Shown here piece after piece: positions 1 to 8,248 of a stretch of DNA of 21,574 nt. The notes under the pieces are model-generated. The model had not been told where the DNA came from and made no database searches. It saw only the letters and a list, made by a program, of their open reading frames with translations. Source of the DNA: a virus; the IMG/VR virus record IMGVR_UViG_3300030333_003331, positions 1 through 21,574 of that record. The stretch is one strand, 5' to 3'. Made by a program: the position numbers and the translations under genes. How positions within the stretch are numbered: the first letter of the stretch is position 1; each line of letters starts with the position of its first letter.

Positions 1-329
1 GTGGTCTAACTGTAGATGACACTGGTAACACTTTCGCAGGTGTTCTCAATGGTCGCTACAAGGTTTACATTGACCCATATGCAGGTAGTTTAGATTACTG
101 TGTTGTCGGTTACAAGGGTGATTCGCCTTACGATGCCGGTCTTTTCTACTGCCCATATGTACCGCTACAAATGGTACGCGCCGTTGGTGAAAACACCTTC
201 CAACCCAAGATTGGATTCAAGACCCGCTACGGTATGGTCAAGAACCCATTCGTCGCTTCCGCACTAGATTCGCGTGGTAACGATTACTACCGCATCTTCC
301 GCGTTGACGGACTACTTGGTAACAGTTGA
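1..329 (+). CDS. 23: Major capsid protein gp23, C-terminal end (partial)
   Basis: The window opens inside this gene (reading frame starts at base 3) and shows its last 108 residues. They match the C-terminal part of T4-type gp23, the protein that builds the hexameric capsid lattice: the segments GRYKVYIDPYA, VGYKGDSPYDAGLFYCPYVP, PKIGFKTRYG and the closing YYRIFRV are family hallmarks. T4 gp23 has about 520 residues, so roughly four fifths of the gene lies upstream. The gene ends with TGA and is followed 32 bases later by a strong terminator, as expected for a very highly expressed late gene. Identification is confident; nothing looks broken. Confidence 0.95.
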   Translation, partial: GLTVDDTGNTFAGVLNGRYKVYIDPYAGSLDYCVVGYKGDSPYDAGLFYCPYVPLQMVRAVGENTFQPKIGFKTRYGMVKNPFVASALDSRGNDYYRIFRVDGLLGNS

Positions 330-361
330 TACTGATAGTGATTTCATAATCATTGTTTTAG

Positions 362-398
362 AAAACGGGGTTCCTTCGGGAACCCCGTTTTTCTTTTA
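362..398 (+). terminator. Intrinsic terminator with UUCG tetraloop after gp23
   Basis: A perfect 13-bp inverted repeat (362-374 with 379-391) encloses the loop TTCG and is followed by a T-rich tail. The loop is closed by a C-G pair, giving the exceptionally stable C(UUCG)G tetraloop. The position directly after the capsid gene suggests it ends or attenuates gp23 transcription and may protect the mRNA 3' end. Because the arm ends are A/T runs, it could also work on the opposite strand, but no gene converges here. Confidence 0.93.
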
Positions 399-421
399 TA
401 CATACTGTAGGAGATTTACTC

Positions 422-1042
422 ATGGCGAAATATACAACAGGTTCGGGTCCAGAAAATGCCGGTGAAGATTTCCCCGGCATGGGTGGTTTGACATACCAAC
501 AAAACATTACCAATAGACAACCAACCACCGACAATCCACTATACCCAACCTCATATCAATTTAAATTACTTAGAACACCTTCTCTTCAATTCTTCTGCAC
601 CAAAGCAAGTGTCCCCGGCATTTCAACGGGTGAGATGATTCAAGAAAACTATTTTGCTGATATCAAACACCCCAACAGTCGAATCGTTTTTGGTGATTTC
701 TCAATTACATTCATTGTAGATGAGGATTTAAGAAACTGGTTAGAGTTATATGACTGGATGACTTCTACTGTAAATGTCGAAGATTTCCAACGCCAGTTGC
801 CAATCAAGGACCAGAAGAGCGATGCTACACTCATGGTTCTTTCCAATTCAATGAATCCTAAATTCGAAGTTAAATTGAAGGACTGTTTCCCAACCGAACT
901 AGGGGCATTGGAATTTGATTCATCTGTAACGGACTTGGATCCAATCACATGCAATGTTACCTTTGCATACACCACATATGAAATTACACCAATTGGTAGT
1001 GCAGGCGCACAAACTGTAGAAAAATACTTGAAACGAGGTTGA
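422..1042 (+). CDS. gp19-like tail tube family protein
   Basis: This 206-residue protein looks like the T4 gp19 tail tube family. Visible signs are PTSYQFKLLRTPSLQFFCTKASVPGI (residues about 43-68, the 'P-F-C-A-lP' start of the tube fold), the DFSITFIVDEDLRNWLELYDWM block, and the C-terminal CFPTELGALEFDSS...CNVTFAYTTYEI block, which parallels the end of gp19. It carries about 30 extra N-terminal residues and 15 extra C-terminal ones relative to T4 gp19 (163 aa). A good ribosome site (AGGAGA) stands 8 bases before the ATG. The place after gp23 is not that of gp19 in T4 (after gp18), so it may be a second tube-fold paralogue, a tube initiator/completion protein, or the tube itself. Family call fairly sure, exact role not. 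Confidence 0.72.
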   Translation: MAKYTTGSGPENAGEDFPGMGGLTYQQNITNRQPTTDNPLYPTSYQFKLLRTPSLQFFCTKASVPGISTGEMIQENYFADIKHPNSRIVFGDFSITFIVDEDLRNWLELYDWMTSTVNVEDFQRQLPIKDQKSDATLMVLSNSMNPKFEVKLKDCFPTELGALEFDSSVTDLDPITCNVTFAYTTYEITPIGSAGAQTVEKYLKRG

Positions 1043-1056
1043 TTTTGTGGTATACT
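1028..1056 (+). promoter_or_regulatory. Sigma70-like promoter for uvsY
   Basis: TTGAAA (1028-1033), a 17-bp spacer, and TATACT (1051-1056) preceded by TGG, which makes an extended -10. The -35 and part of the spacer lie in the end of the gp19-like gene. Predicted start of transcription is near 1063, leaving a 20-nt leader with a GGAG ribosome site before uvsY at 1083. Confidence 0.72.
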
Positions 1057-1082
1057 TTGGCAAATAGGCCGGAGATTTATTT

Positions 1083-1517
1083 ATGAATATAGCAACGATT
1101 CGTGGAATGGTGGAAAAAGACCTGAAGATTGATTCAACTGAATTGGACTTAGCATCTCTTAGAATCCCCCAACTTCACAACAAATACCTAAACATATTTC
1201 ACGACGAACGACTTCTACTGAAGAAGATGAAAATCGACTTCAAGGAACTCAGTAGAAGCAAGTGGGAATATTACACAGGCAAAATGGACCAAGACACTCT
1301 AGATGAACTGGGGTGGGAACCATTTCCCCTTAAGATTCTGAAAACGGATATCGACCGTTACTTGGATTCAGACAAAGATTTGTCTGCCGAAAAATCTAAA
1401 ATCGATTACCAAGAAGAGAAGGTTCTCTACCTAGAATCCGTTTTGAAGAATATCACAAATCTACAATGGAACATTAAGAATGCCATTGAGTGGAGAAAAT
1501 TCTTAAATGGTACATGA
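1083..1517 (+). CDS. uvsY: UvsY recombination mediator
   Basis: The 144-residue product resembles T4 UvsY (137 aa), which loads the UvsX recombinase on gp32-coated single-stranded DNA. Shared features are the N-terminal 'DLKIDSTELDLAS' region, the middle 'SKWEYYTGKMD' segment corresponding to the DYYSG block of T4, and the C-terminal 'LDSDKDLS...IKNAIEWRKFLNG' stretch that aligns with T4 LSADKDVL...IKHIQDMRAFEAG. Start chosen at 1083 because GGAG sits 9 bases upstream and because the sigma70-like promoter at 1028-1056 fits a short leader. It overlaps the next gene by 11 nt, so the two are translationally linked. Confidence 0.88.
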   Translation: MNIATIRGMVEKDLKIDSTELDLASLRIPQLHNKYLNIFHDERLLLKKMKIDFKELSRSKWEYYTGKMDQDTLDELGWEPFPLKILKTDIDRYLDSDKDLSAEKSKIDYQEEKVLYLESVLKNITNLQWNIKNAIEWRKFLNGT

Positions 1518-2013
1518 TAATCCCATGAACAGAGTTTATTTGCGTCATGCATATGAAACTGCTATGCATGAAAGTCAAGACCCACATACTCAAGTCGGTG
1601 CTATTTTAGTACACGATGAGTTGGGTATTGTATCGACTGGTGCAAATAAACTTTGCAATAGGATTCAGGAAACACCAGATAAACTAGAATACCCCAAAAA
1701 GAAAATGTACATGGAACATGCTGAACGAAACGCCATTTTCCTCGCCGCAGAAAGAGGTGCATCGACCAGAGGACTCACAATGTATTGTCCTTGGTTTTCT
1801 TGTTTGGAATGTGCAAAGGCAATCGTTCAATGTGATATCAAAAAAGTCGTTGGTCATAAAGAATTGTATGACCTCACACCCGAAAGGTGGAGAGAAAGTA
1901 TCAAACAAGGTCATGCTCTACTTAAAGAAGCGAGGGTTGAAATGGAAATTTGGTCTGGAAAAATTGGAAATGGTGTTTCAATCCAATTCAACGGTCAAAC
2001 TTTCAACCCGTAA
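1507..2013 (+). CDS. cd: Deoxycytidylate (dCMP) deaminase
   Basis: A zinc-dependent dCMP deaminase of 168 residues, which makes dUMP for thymidylate synthesis during phage replication. The catalytic site is intact: HAERNAI at residues 71-77 (zinc-binding His and proton-shuttling Glu) and PWFSCLEC at 95-102 (the two zinc-binding Cys, C99 and C102). The N-terminal PHTQVGAILV block is typical of the family. T4 Cd has 193 residues. Two starts are possible, ATG 1507 (overlapping uvsY, GGAG about 12 bases upstream) and ATG 1525; 1507 is preferred for its ribosome site. A ComE-type deaminase is an alternative name for the same fold. It sits between uvsY and uvsW, an accessory metabolic gene in a recombination block. 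Confidence 0.88.
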   Translation: MVHDNPMNRVYLRHAYETAMHESQDPHTQVGAILVHDELGIVSTGANKLCNRIQETPDKLEYPKKKMYMEHAERNAIFLAAERGASTRGLTMYCPWFSCLECAKAIVQCDIKKVVGHKELYDLTPERWRESIKQGHALLKEARVEMEIWSGKIGNGVSIQFNGQTFNP

Positions 2014-2027
2014 ACCTACATATTAGT

Positions 2028-3506
2028 ATGAGTGATATTGTAATTAGTTCAATTGATTCTGTGTACATTAAGGCCTCCTGTGAAAGAGGGATTGCCCGTG
2101 AGATGTCCGACTTTTTCACTTTCAAAGTGCCCGGATATCAATTCATGCCTGCTTATAGAAATAAGACATGGGATGGTGAAATTAAACTATACAATATCTA
2201 CTCGGAACAAATCTACGCAGGTCTTCTTCCGTATGTAATTAAGTTCGCAAAAGAAAGAAACTATTCTCTTTCAGTTGAGGATTCTCTACGACCTGCACTC
2301 GATAGATTCAATGCAAAAAAATATTGTGAGTCATTAAATCTATCTGTGGGTGGTACAGACATTGCACCACATAACCACCAACTAGAAGCAATCAAACACG
2401 GGATTGAACGGAAGCGATGTCTTCTATTATCACCGACTGCATCAGGCAAAAGTCTGATGATTTATTCAATGATTCGGTATCTTCTGGAAAACATGAATAA
2501 GAAAATTCTCATTATCGTTCCAACCACATCACTGGTAACACAAATGGAACATGACTTTGCCGACTATTCCAGTAAAGACCATTGGAACGCAGAAGAAAAT
2601 TGTCACATGGTATACTCAGGCAAAGAGAAGCAAACCGAAAAGCGTGTTGTTATCTCAACATGGCAATCATTGTACAAAATGCCAAAGAAATACTTTGACC
2701 AATTCGGTGCAGTGTTCGGTGATGAATGTCACTTGTTCAAGGCAAAGTCATTGATGTCACTCATGCAAAAATTGACGGACTGTGATTATCGCATTGGTAC
2801 TACCGGAACACTTGATGGTACACAAACACATAAATTGGTTATCGAAGGACTCTTCGGTCCTGTATACAAGGTAACCACCACATCAAATTTGATGGAAAAG
2901 AATTTACTTGCACAATTGAAGATTGACTGTATTCTGTTGAAATACCCACAGGAACTTCGGCAAGAAGTTGCCCGGGCAAAATATCAGGACGAAATCAACT
3001 GGTTGGTTTCATACCAACCCAGAAACGATTTCATTTGTAATTTGACAACTACACTGAAGGGTAACACACTGGTGTTGTTTCAGTTTGTAGAAAAACACGG
3101 AAAGAAACTGTACGAACAAATCAAAGAAGAAGCGAACGGTAGAAAGGTGTTCTTCGTACATGGTAATACGGATGTGGATATCCGAGAAGAGATTCGACAA
3201 ATCGCAGAGCAAGAAGAAAACGCCATTATTGTCGCCTCCTTCGGTACATTCAGCACCGGTGTTTCCATCAGAAGACTACATAATATTGTATTCGCTTCGC
3301 CTTCTAAAAGTAGGATTAGAATTTTGCAATCTATCGGAAGACAATTGAGAAAATCGGAACATAAAACACTAGCGAAGTTATATGACATTGGTGATGATTT
3401 ACATTGGAAATCATGGAAGAACCACACCCTTAGGCATTTTGTGGAAAGAATTAAGATTTATCGCTCAGAGAATTTTGACCACAATTCAGTAATGATTAAC
3501 ATTTAA
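2028..3506 (+). CDS. uvsW: UvsW DNA/RNA helicase
   Basis: This 492-residue superfamily 2 helicase corresponds to T4 UvsW (about 500 aa), which regresses forks, moves Holliday junctions and unwinds R-loops at origins, switching replication from origin- to recombination-dependent mode. The N-terminal domain (FFTFKVPGYQFMPAYRNKTWDGEIKLY, about 29-55, here quoted in part: WDGEIKLY) is the UvsW DNA-binding domain. Walker A is SPTASGKS (135-142), the Walker B/DEAD-type box is DECH (232-235), and the C-terminal half has VASFGTFSTGVSIR and the IGRQLRKS motif VI. The frame is open upstream to 1950, but ATG 2028 gives the family N-terminus and lies just after the deaminase stop. The ribosome site is weak. 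Confidence 0.95.
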   Translation: MSDIVISSIDSVYIKASCERGIAREMSDFFTFKVPGYQFMPAYRNKTWDGEIKLYNIYSEQIYAGLLPYVIKFAKERNYSLSVEDSLRPALDRFNAKKYCESLNLSVGGTDIAPHNHQLEAIKHGIERKRCLLLSPTASGKSLMIYSMIRYLLENMNKKILIIVPTTSLVTQMEHDFADYSSKDHWNAEENCHMVYSGKEKQTEKRVVISTWQSLYKMPKKYFDQFGAVFGDECHLFKAKSLMSLMQKLTDCDYRIGTTGTLDGTQTHKLVIEGLFGPVYKVTTTSNLMEKNLLAQLKIDCILLKYPQELRQEVARAKYQDEINWLVSYQPRNDFICNLTTTLKGNTLVLFQFVEKHGKKLYEQIKEEANGRKVFFVHGNTDVDIREEIRQIAEQEENAIIVASFGTFSTGVSIRRLHNIVFASPSKSRIRILQSIGRQLRKSEHKTLAKLYDIGDDLHWKSWKNHTLRHFVERIKIYRSENFDHNSVMINI

Positions 3507-3517
3507 GGAGGGATATC

Positions 3518-4102
3518 ATGTCACAATACAAAATTATGAAATTAAGAAGTGGTGAAACTATTATTAGTCAAATCACCAACTCGACAAAACATTCCTTGAC
3601 TCTTCACCGACCAATGGAAGTTCACTTCCCACAATTCGTTGACCCATTTGGCAATTCGAAGAAAGGAAGACCTTGCATGAAGAATTACCTTGCAGGTAGC
3701 GAAACCGCAGACATCACAATCCCGAGTGACTTTGTTGCGGCGTTTCTACCACCAACAAGAGAAATGGTATTCTTGTATGAAAACCAAAAGAAAATCGAAG
3801 ACAATCCTTCATTGGCAACAGACCACACCGAACGAGAAGACTTACCTCCACTTGGAGATACCGCTTCGATGTTAGAACAATTGTTCGGGGCAAGACCAGA
3901 GAAGAAGGAAGAGAATTCAAAACAACAAGACCCAAACGCAATCTCTGTAAGCATAAAAATTCCACCCGCAATCTGGATGCACATGCTTGCGAGTGGTATT
4001 CTTGATGCTGTTGAAGATGAAGATTGGACACCACCCGATGACCGTGGTGACGATTTTGGAACCGATTATGAAGATTGGTCACCTAACCCAGAGGATTACT
4101 AA
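3518..4102 (+). CDS. Sm-like fold protein with acidic tail
   Basis: A 194-residue protein of unknown function. Its N-terminal part (about 1-95; MKLRSGETIISQI, then LTLHRPMEV) reads like a small Sm/LSm-type beta barrel, as in the Hfq-like proteins often found near uvsW and gp55 in aquatic T4-like phages. Residues 95-140 are charged and probably disordered, a short hydrophobic block follows (ISVSIKIPPAIWMHMLA), and the end is very acidic (many D, E, W). It has an excellent ribosome site (AAGGAGGG) 6 bases before ATG. The place directly before the late sigma factor gene might suggest a role in RNA handling or transcription, but that is inference from location and fold only. Confidence 0.55.
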   Translation: MSQYKIMKLRSGETIISQITNSTKHSLTLHRPMEVHFPQFVDPFGNSKKGRPCMKNYLAGSETADITIPSDFVAAFLPPTREMVFLYENQKKIEDNPSLATDHTEREDLPPLGDTASMLEQLFGARPEKKEENSKQQDPNAISVSIKIPPAIWMHMLASGILDAVEDEDWTPPDDRGDDFGTDYEDWSPNPEDY

Positions 4103-4189
4103 GTTATATCTAATGGTTCCTTATGAATGTTGGCACAGATGATTGTAATGGGGGGTCGAAAAATTGTCAACAAAAAAAGTATTAGTTTC

Positions 4190-4217
4190 TTGATTTATCT
4201 GTAGAACATAATATAAT
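4190..4217 (+). promoter_or_regulatory. Sigma70-like promoter for gp55
   Basis: TTGATT (4190-4195), 16-bp spacer, perfect TATAAT (4212-4217), in the 135-bp intergenic space before gp55. Predicted transcription start is near 4224, at the first A of the AAAGGAG ribosome site, so the leader would be only about 14 nt. The rest of the gap (4103-4189) holds nothing I recognise beyond a run of six G and AT-rich DNA. Confidence 0.68.
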
Positions 4218-4237
4218 TGTGTCAAAGGAGTAATGAT

Positions 4238-4834
4238 ATGGCAAAAAAGAAACCAGATAATCATTACATTGATAACGAAGAGTTTTATCAAGCAATGATT
4301 GAATGGAAAAAGGTGGTCAAGGAGGCCGAGGAGGCCGGTGAAGGTAAACCACCAGTCACGGACTATATTGGTGAGTGTTTCATGAAAATTGCAGAACACT
4401 TGTCCTATAGACCAAACTTTATTAATTACCCCTTTAGAGAAGAGATGGTCGGTGATGGTATTGAAAACTGTTTGATGTACTGCACCAACTTCGACCCCGA
4501 GAAATCGAAGAATCCCTTTTCTTATTTCACACAAATAATCTACTACGCATTTCTCCGAAGAATCCAAAAAGAAAAGAAGCAAACCTTCATCAAGTACAAA
4601 GCAATTCAAGTTGCGATGGACAGAGGACTAATTAATCAAGCAAACATGGGTATGCATTTCTTTGACCCCGATGATACATCCGACCCAGTTGCACGATATT
4701 TAGAGTTATCGGAAAATGATATTGAGAAATTTGATAAGACCAAGAAGAAGAAGGAAACAAAACCTAAACCGGTAAAAGACGAACCATTCGACCCGTTTAT
4801 GGAAACGACTGATGAAGATAGCGATTCTAAATGA
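4238..4834 (+). CDS. 55: Late-transcription sigma factor gp55
   Basis: A 198-residue homologue of T4 gp55 (185 aa), the minimal sigma factor that directs host RNA polymerase to late promoters together with the sliding clamp. The core (residues about 60-115) has the sigma region 2-like sequence: YPFREEMVGDGIENC, then FDPEKSKNPFSYFTQIIYYA and FLRRIQKEKKQ. The C-terminus is Lys-rich then ends in DEPFDPFMETTDED, an acidic/hydrophobic tail in the place where T4 gp55 carries its clamp-binding element. ATG 4238 is preferred over an in-frame TTG at 4217 because AAAGGAG lies between them and the TTG overlaps the -10 box. Overlaps gp47 by 23 nt. Confidence 0.92.
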   Translation: MAKKKPDNHYIDNEEFYQAMIEWKKVVKEAEEAGEGKPPVTDYIGECFMKIAEHLSYRPNFINYPFREEMVGDGIENCLMYCTNFDPEKSKNPFSYFTQIIYYAFLRRIQKEKKQTFIKYKAIQVAMDRGLINQANMGMHFFDPDDTSDPVARYLELSENDIEKFDKTKKKKETKPKPVKDEPFDPFMETTDEDSDSK

Positions 4835-5867
4835 TACACACTTTGGCGCCAGAGGCGACTCGCAAATTTTTTGTGACTACTTTTTCAAATTCTTCGATGA
4901 TGTATTCTTCCCGTATTGTGTAGAGAATAAGATTGATACCATTCTCCACTTGGGTGATTTCCTCGACCGAAGAAAATTTGTAAATTTCAATACCCTCAGT
5001 CAAGTTAGAACCAAAATTCTGGACAGACTAGATGAATTGGATATGGAAATCCACTGTCTTCTAGGAAACCATGACACATTCTATAAGAACACCAATGACC
5101 TGAATTCATTGAGAGAGGTGTTCAACAATTATCCCCGTTTTCATATTTACGAAAACCCAACGACTATTCAGTTGGGTGGTTGTAATTTTGGCATAGTGCC
5201 GTGGATTAACAATGAAAATAAAGATGAATCTCTAGACTTTATCAAAACATGCAATGCTCCGATTATCTGTGGTCACTTCGAAATGAATGGTTACCAAGTT
5301 CTGCGGGGAGTCAGTCATCAAAATGGTGGCCTTGATGATTCTCTGTTCAAACGATATGAAATGGTATTGTCCGGCCATTTCCATTGTAAGCAGACTAAGA
5401 ACAATGTCCACTATCTTGGAACTCAATATCAAATTACATTCGGTGATATTAATGAAGACAAGGGATTTCATGTCTTCGATACTGAAAATAGAAACTTGAC
5501 TTTCATTCAAAACCCGTATAGAATGTTCTATCAGTATGTGTGGAATGATAACGACATCACAAAAACGGAAGAGTTGCTTCACATGGACTGTGAGCATTTA
5601 GAACATGCTTTTGTTAAGGTATACATTGAAACAAAAAACAAACCATACATGTTTGAAAAGTTTCTAGACCGTCTATACAACAACAGTGTAAGCAATGTAA
5701 CTCTGATTGATGTTACCGAAGCAAATGACCTAGAGGAAGAAGAAATTGATGTGGGTCAGGACACTCTGAGTTTGATTTATGAAACAATCGATGAGATGGA
5801 TGTCGATGACAGAGATAAATTGAAAGGCCTGATTCGAGAGTTGTACATGGAGAGTCTTTCCCTATGA
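4812..5867 (+). CDS. 47: Recombination endonuclease subunit gp47 (Mre11/SbcD-like)
   Basis: The 351-residue nuclease half of the gp46/47 complex, which resects double-strand ends for recombination-dependent replication and degrades host DNA. All metallophosphoesterase motifs are present: NDTH (D8, H10), GDFLDRR (from 48), GNHD (85-88), CGHFEM (153-158) and SGHFH (187-191). T4 gp47 has 339 residues, so the length is normal. The C-terminal part (about 230-351) is the capping/partner-binding region. The gene overlaps gp55 by 23 nt and its stop overlaps the gp46 start (ATGA), implying coupled translation of the two subunits. Confidence 0.96.
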   Translation: MKIAILNDTHFGARGDSQIFCDYFFKFFDDVFFPYCVENKIDTILHLGDFLDRRKFVNFNTLSQVRTKILDRLDELDMEIHCLLGNHDTFYKNTNDLNSLREVFNNYPRFHIYENPTTIQLGGCNFGIVPWINNENKDESLDFIKTCNAPIICGHFEMNGYQVLRGVSHQNGGLDDSLFKRYEMVLSGHFHCKQTKNNVHYLGTQYQITFGDINEDKGFHVFDTENRNLTFIQNPYRMFYQYVWNDNDITKTEELLHMDCEHLEHAFVKVYIETKNKPYMFEKFLDRLYNNSVSNVTLIDVTEANDLEEEEIDVGQDTLSLIYETIDEMDVDDRDKLKGLIRELYMESLSL

Positions 5868-7582
5868 TTAAATTTCGTTATGTGAGATTCAAGAACTTTG
5901 GGTCTTTTGGTAATTACTATACTGAAATAGATTTCAACAAAGGTCAACAGGTACTCGTTGCAGGGAATAATGGCAACGGTAAATCTTTTGCGTTGTTGGA
6001 TTCTATTACCTTTGGTTTGTTTGGAAGACCGTTTAGGAAAGTCAACATTCCACAGTTAGTCAATAGCATCAACGAGAAAGACTGTGAAGTTCAAGTTGAA
6101 TTCAGCAATGGTAAGCACGAATACAAAATTGTTCGTGGTATGAAACCAAAGAAGTTTGAGATTTACAAGAATGGTAAATTGCTTGACCAAAACGCCAAGG
6201 CAAAAGATTACCAGAAGATGCTTGAAGAACAAATCTTGAAAATGAATTACAAGACATTCACACAAGTAGTGATTCTTGGTAGTTCATCTTTTATTCCGTT
6301 TATGCAGTTGTCTGCATCAGACCGAAGAGAAGTGATTGAAGATATCTTAGACATTCAAATTTTCTCTGTAATGAATGGACTGTTGAAAGCACGAATAACA
6401 CAACAGAAGGAATCTCTTCGTGAGGTTCAATACAACATTGATTTGTTGGAAGAGAAGTGTGAGGTACAGAAAGAATACTTGAAGAAGGTTCAGAACAATG
6501 CCGATGCCAATATCGAAAAGAATCTTGATATTGTCAAAGAGGAAACAAAGGCAATAGAAGAACTACAACAAACCATCAAAGACTTAAGTGAAGAAATTGA
6601 TGATATTGTTGTGGACACCGAACAACTGAAAACCACCAAGCAAAAAATCAAAACCTTTGAAGACCTCAAAAGCAAAATGGAAGGCAAGCAAAGTACACAC
6701 CAGAGAGATTTAGATTTCTATCAAAACAACGATTCGTGTCCTAAGTGTACACAGAAGATTACTAAGAGGTTGAAGGAAACCATGACCAATGTTGCTTCGG
6801 GTGAATTGCATATTCTTTCTGAAGGCCTTGAAAAGATGGAAACACAACTATCATCTTTGTACACAGAACTTGATGCGTTTGCTGAAATTGAAATGCAGGT
6901 TGCAAAATTACAAAAGCAGGTTTCTGGTCACCAATCAAAAATTGATTCTATTAACAATTACATCTCCAAGGTAAATGGTCAGACCAAAGAATTAATTGAG
7001 GGTAAGAAAAATATCAAAACCGAAATCGAGAAAGAAGAAGAGTACCGCGACAACTTAAACGAGCAAACGAATAAGAAAATTCAATTGGTGGAAGATAGAC
7101 ACTATGCGGATATCGCATATACACTGCTGAAAGATAATGGAATCAAAGCAAAGATAATTAAAGCATACTTGCCGGTTATCAACAAACTGATTAACAAGTA
7201 TCTCGCCGCAATGGATTTCTTTGCGAAGTTTAATCTAGATGAAAATTTCAATGAAACCATCAAGAGCAGACATCGTGATGATTTCTCATACATGTCATTT
7301 AGTGAAGGTGAGAAAATGAGAATCGACCTTGCCCTTCTTTTGACATGGAGGGAAATTGCGAGATTGAAGAATAGTGCCAATACGAATTTGTTAATCCTAG
7401 ATGAAGTTTTTGATTCTTCTTTGGATTCTTTTGGTACGGATGAGTTCTTACGACTCCTACATACTGTGAGCGGTTCGACAAATGTATTTGTGATTAGTCA
7501 CAAAGCGGACCAACTCGTTGATAAATTTCAAGAGTATATTACTTTTGAAAAGAAGAATGATTTCAGTCATATGAAGAGGTGA
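5864..7582 (+). CDS. 46: Recombination endonuclease subunit gp46 (Rad50/SbcC-like)
   Basis: The 572-residue ATPase partner of gp47 (T4 gp46 is 560 aa). It has the SMC-like layout: Walker A GNNGNGKS at 34-41, a long coiled coil broken by a zinc hook CPKC at 292-295, then the second coil, the ABC signature FSEGEKMRIDLALLL near 478-492 and Walker B LLILDEVFDSS near 507-517, followed by ISHK as the switch His. The ATPase head drives opening of the complex and the hook lets dimers tether DNA ends. It starts on the ATGA shared with gp47 and ends 3 bases before the first gene of the accessory cassette, so the cassette is probably co-transcribed with it. Confidence 0.96.
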   Translation: MIKFRYVRFKNFGSFGNYYTEIDFNKGQQVLVAGNNGNGKSFALLDSITFGLFGRPFRKVNIPQLVNSINEKDCEVQVEFSNGKHEYKIVRGMKPKKFEIYKNGKLLDQNAKAKDYQKMLEEQILKMNYKTFTQVVILGSSSFIPFMQLSASDRREVIEDILDIQIFSVMNGLLKARITQQKESLREVQYNIDLLEEKCEVQKEYLKKVQNNADANIEKNLDIVKEETKAIEELQQTIKDLSEEIDDIVVDTEQLKTTKQKIKTFEDLKSKMEGKQSTHQRDLDFYQNNDSCPKCTQKITKRLKETMTNVASGELHILSEGLEKMETQLSSLYTELDAFAEIEMQVAKLQKQVSGHQSKIDSINNYISKVNGQTKELIEGKKNIKTEIEKEEEYRDNLNEQTNKKIQLVEDRHYADIAYTLLKDNGIKAKIIKAYLPVINKLINKYLAAMDFFAKFNLDENFNETIKSRHRDDFSYMSFSEGEKMRIDLALLLTWREIARLKNSANTNLLILDEVFDSSLDSFGTDEFLRLLHTVSGSTNVFVISHKADQLVDKFQEYITFEKKNDFSHMKR

Positions 7583-7585
7583 TGT

Positions 7586-8248
7586 ATGGAATTTAATGAT
7601 TATGTTTTTGGTGATGCTATGGAATTGATGAAAGAGATTCCAGACAATTCAGTTGATTTGGTTTTCACTTCTATGCCAGATTTATCACAGACACCCTACG
7701 ACAAAACACCACAGGGAATTGCCGACTATCAAGCATTTCAGGCAGTTGCCGTAACAGAGATTACCCGAATGGTAAAACCAAACGGGTTTGTTGCAATCTG
7801 TCAAACAGATAGACGGGTCAATGGGGGAGTCCTATCAAACCACATGCACTATGCAAAATGTCTTGAGCAGAGAGGACTTAAGTACAAGGACCATAAAATC
7901 GTTGTTCGCAACGAAGTTGGAAAAAAAGACTTGTATCATTTCACATTTCAGCATATGATGTTGTTTTCCCAGAAAGGTGGTTTCAAGAGAGCAGGTGAAT
8001 TTATCAAAGACATCATCGTAGATAAACAAATGATGGTTGGTAATCAATCTGTTTGGTCACAGGATTTTTGCAAGATGGTAATTGAAGCACTTACAAAAGA
8101 GGGAGAGTTCGTTGTTGACCCATTCGCAGGAGTGGGTCCAGTGTTGTATGCCGCCAAGAGTCTAAATAGACAGTATTGGGGGGCAGAGTTGGAAGAAGAG
8201 TTCTACAATAGAGATTTCGAATGGTTTCAGAACCAATTACCGGTATGA
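7586..8248 (+). CDS. DNA methyltransferase-like protein with altered motif IV
   Basis: A 220-residue protein with the beta-class N4/N6 DNA methyltransferase layout: catalytic motif IV region first (DLVFTSMPDLS, from about residue 25), a target-recognition-like middle, and SAM-binding motif I last (VVDPFAGVGPVLYAAKSLNR, about 171-190). Motif I is intact. Motif IV is normally SPPY or DPPY; here it reads SMPD, so the second Pro position is kept but the first Pro and the aromatic residue that stacks on the target base are replaced. It may be inactive, act on another base or substrate, or serve as a partner of the second methyltransferase downstream (9113-10723). It overlaps the PLP-enzyme gene by ATGA. 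SAM-dependent family sure; activity unknown. Confidence 0.78.
   Translation: MEFNDYVFGDAMELMKEIPDNSVDLVFTSMPDLSQTPYDKTPQGIADYQAFQAVAVTEITRMVKPNGFVAICQTDRRVNGGVLSNHMHYAKCLEQRGLKYKDHKIVVRNEVGKKDLYHFTFQHMMLFSQKGGFKRAGEFIKDIIVDKQMMVGNQSVWSQDFCKMVIEALTKEGEFVVDPFAGVGPVLYAAKSLNRQYWGAELEEEFYNRDFEWFQNQLPV

Noticed and set aside
649-975. Antisense open frames, here and under most genes
   Set aside because: They are shadows of the + strand genes, with no ribosome sites or recognisable protein features.
1950-2027. In-frame extension of UvsW upstream to 1950
   Set aside because: It overlaps the deaminase coding region and the extra 26 residues are unlike any UvsW N-terminus; ATG 2028 gives the family start.
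3475-3502. Possible promoter TTGACC-16-TAACAT before the Sm-like gene
   Set aside because: The -10 matches only four of six bases and the start would fall inside the ribosome site, so I do not list it as a promoter.
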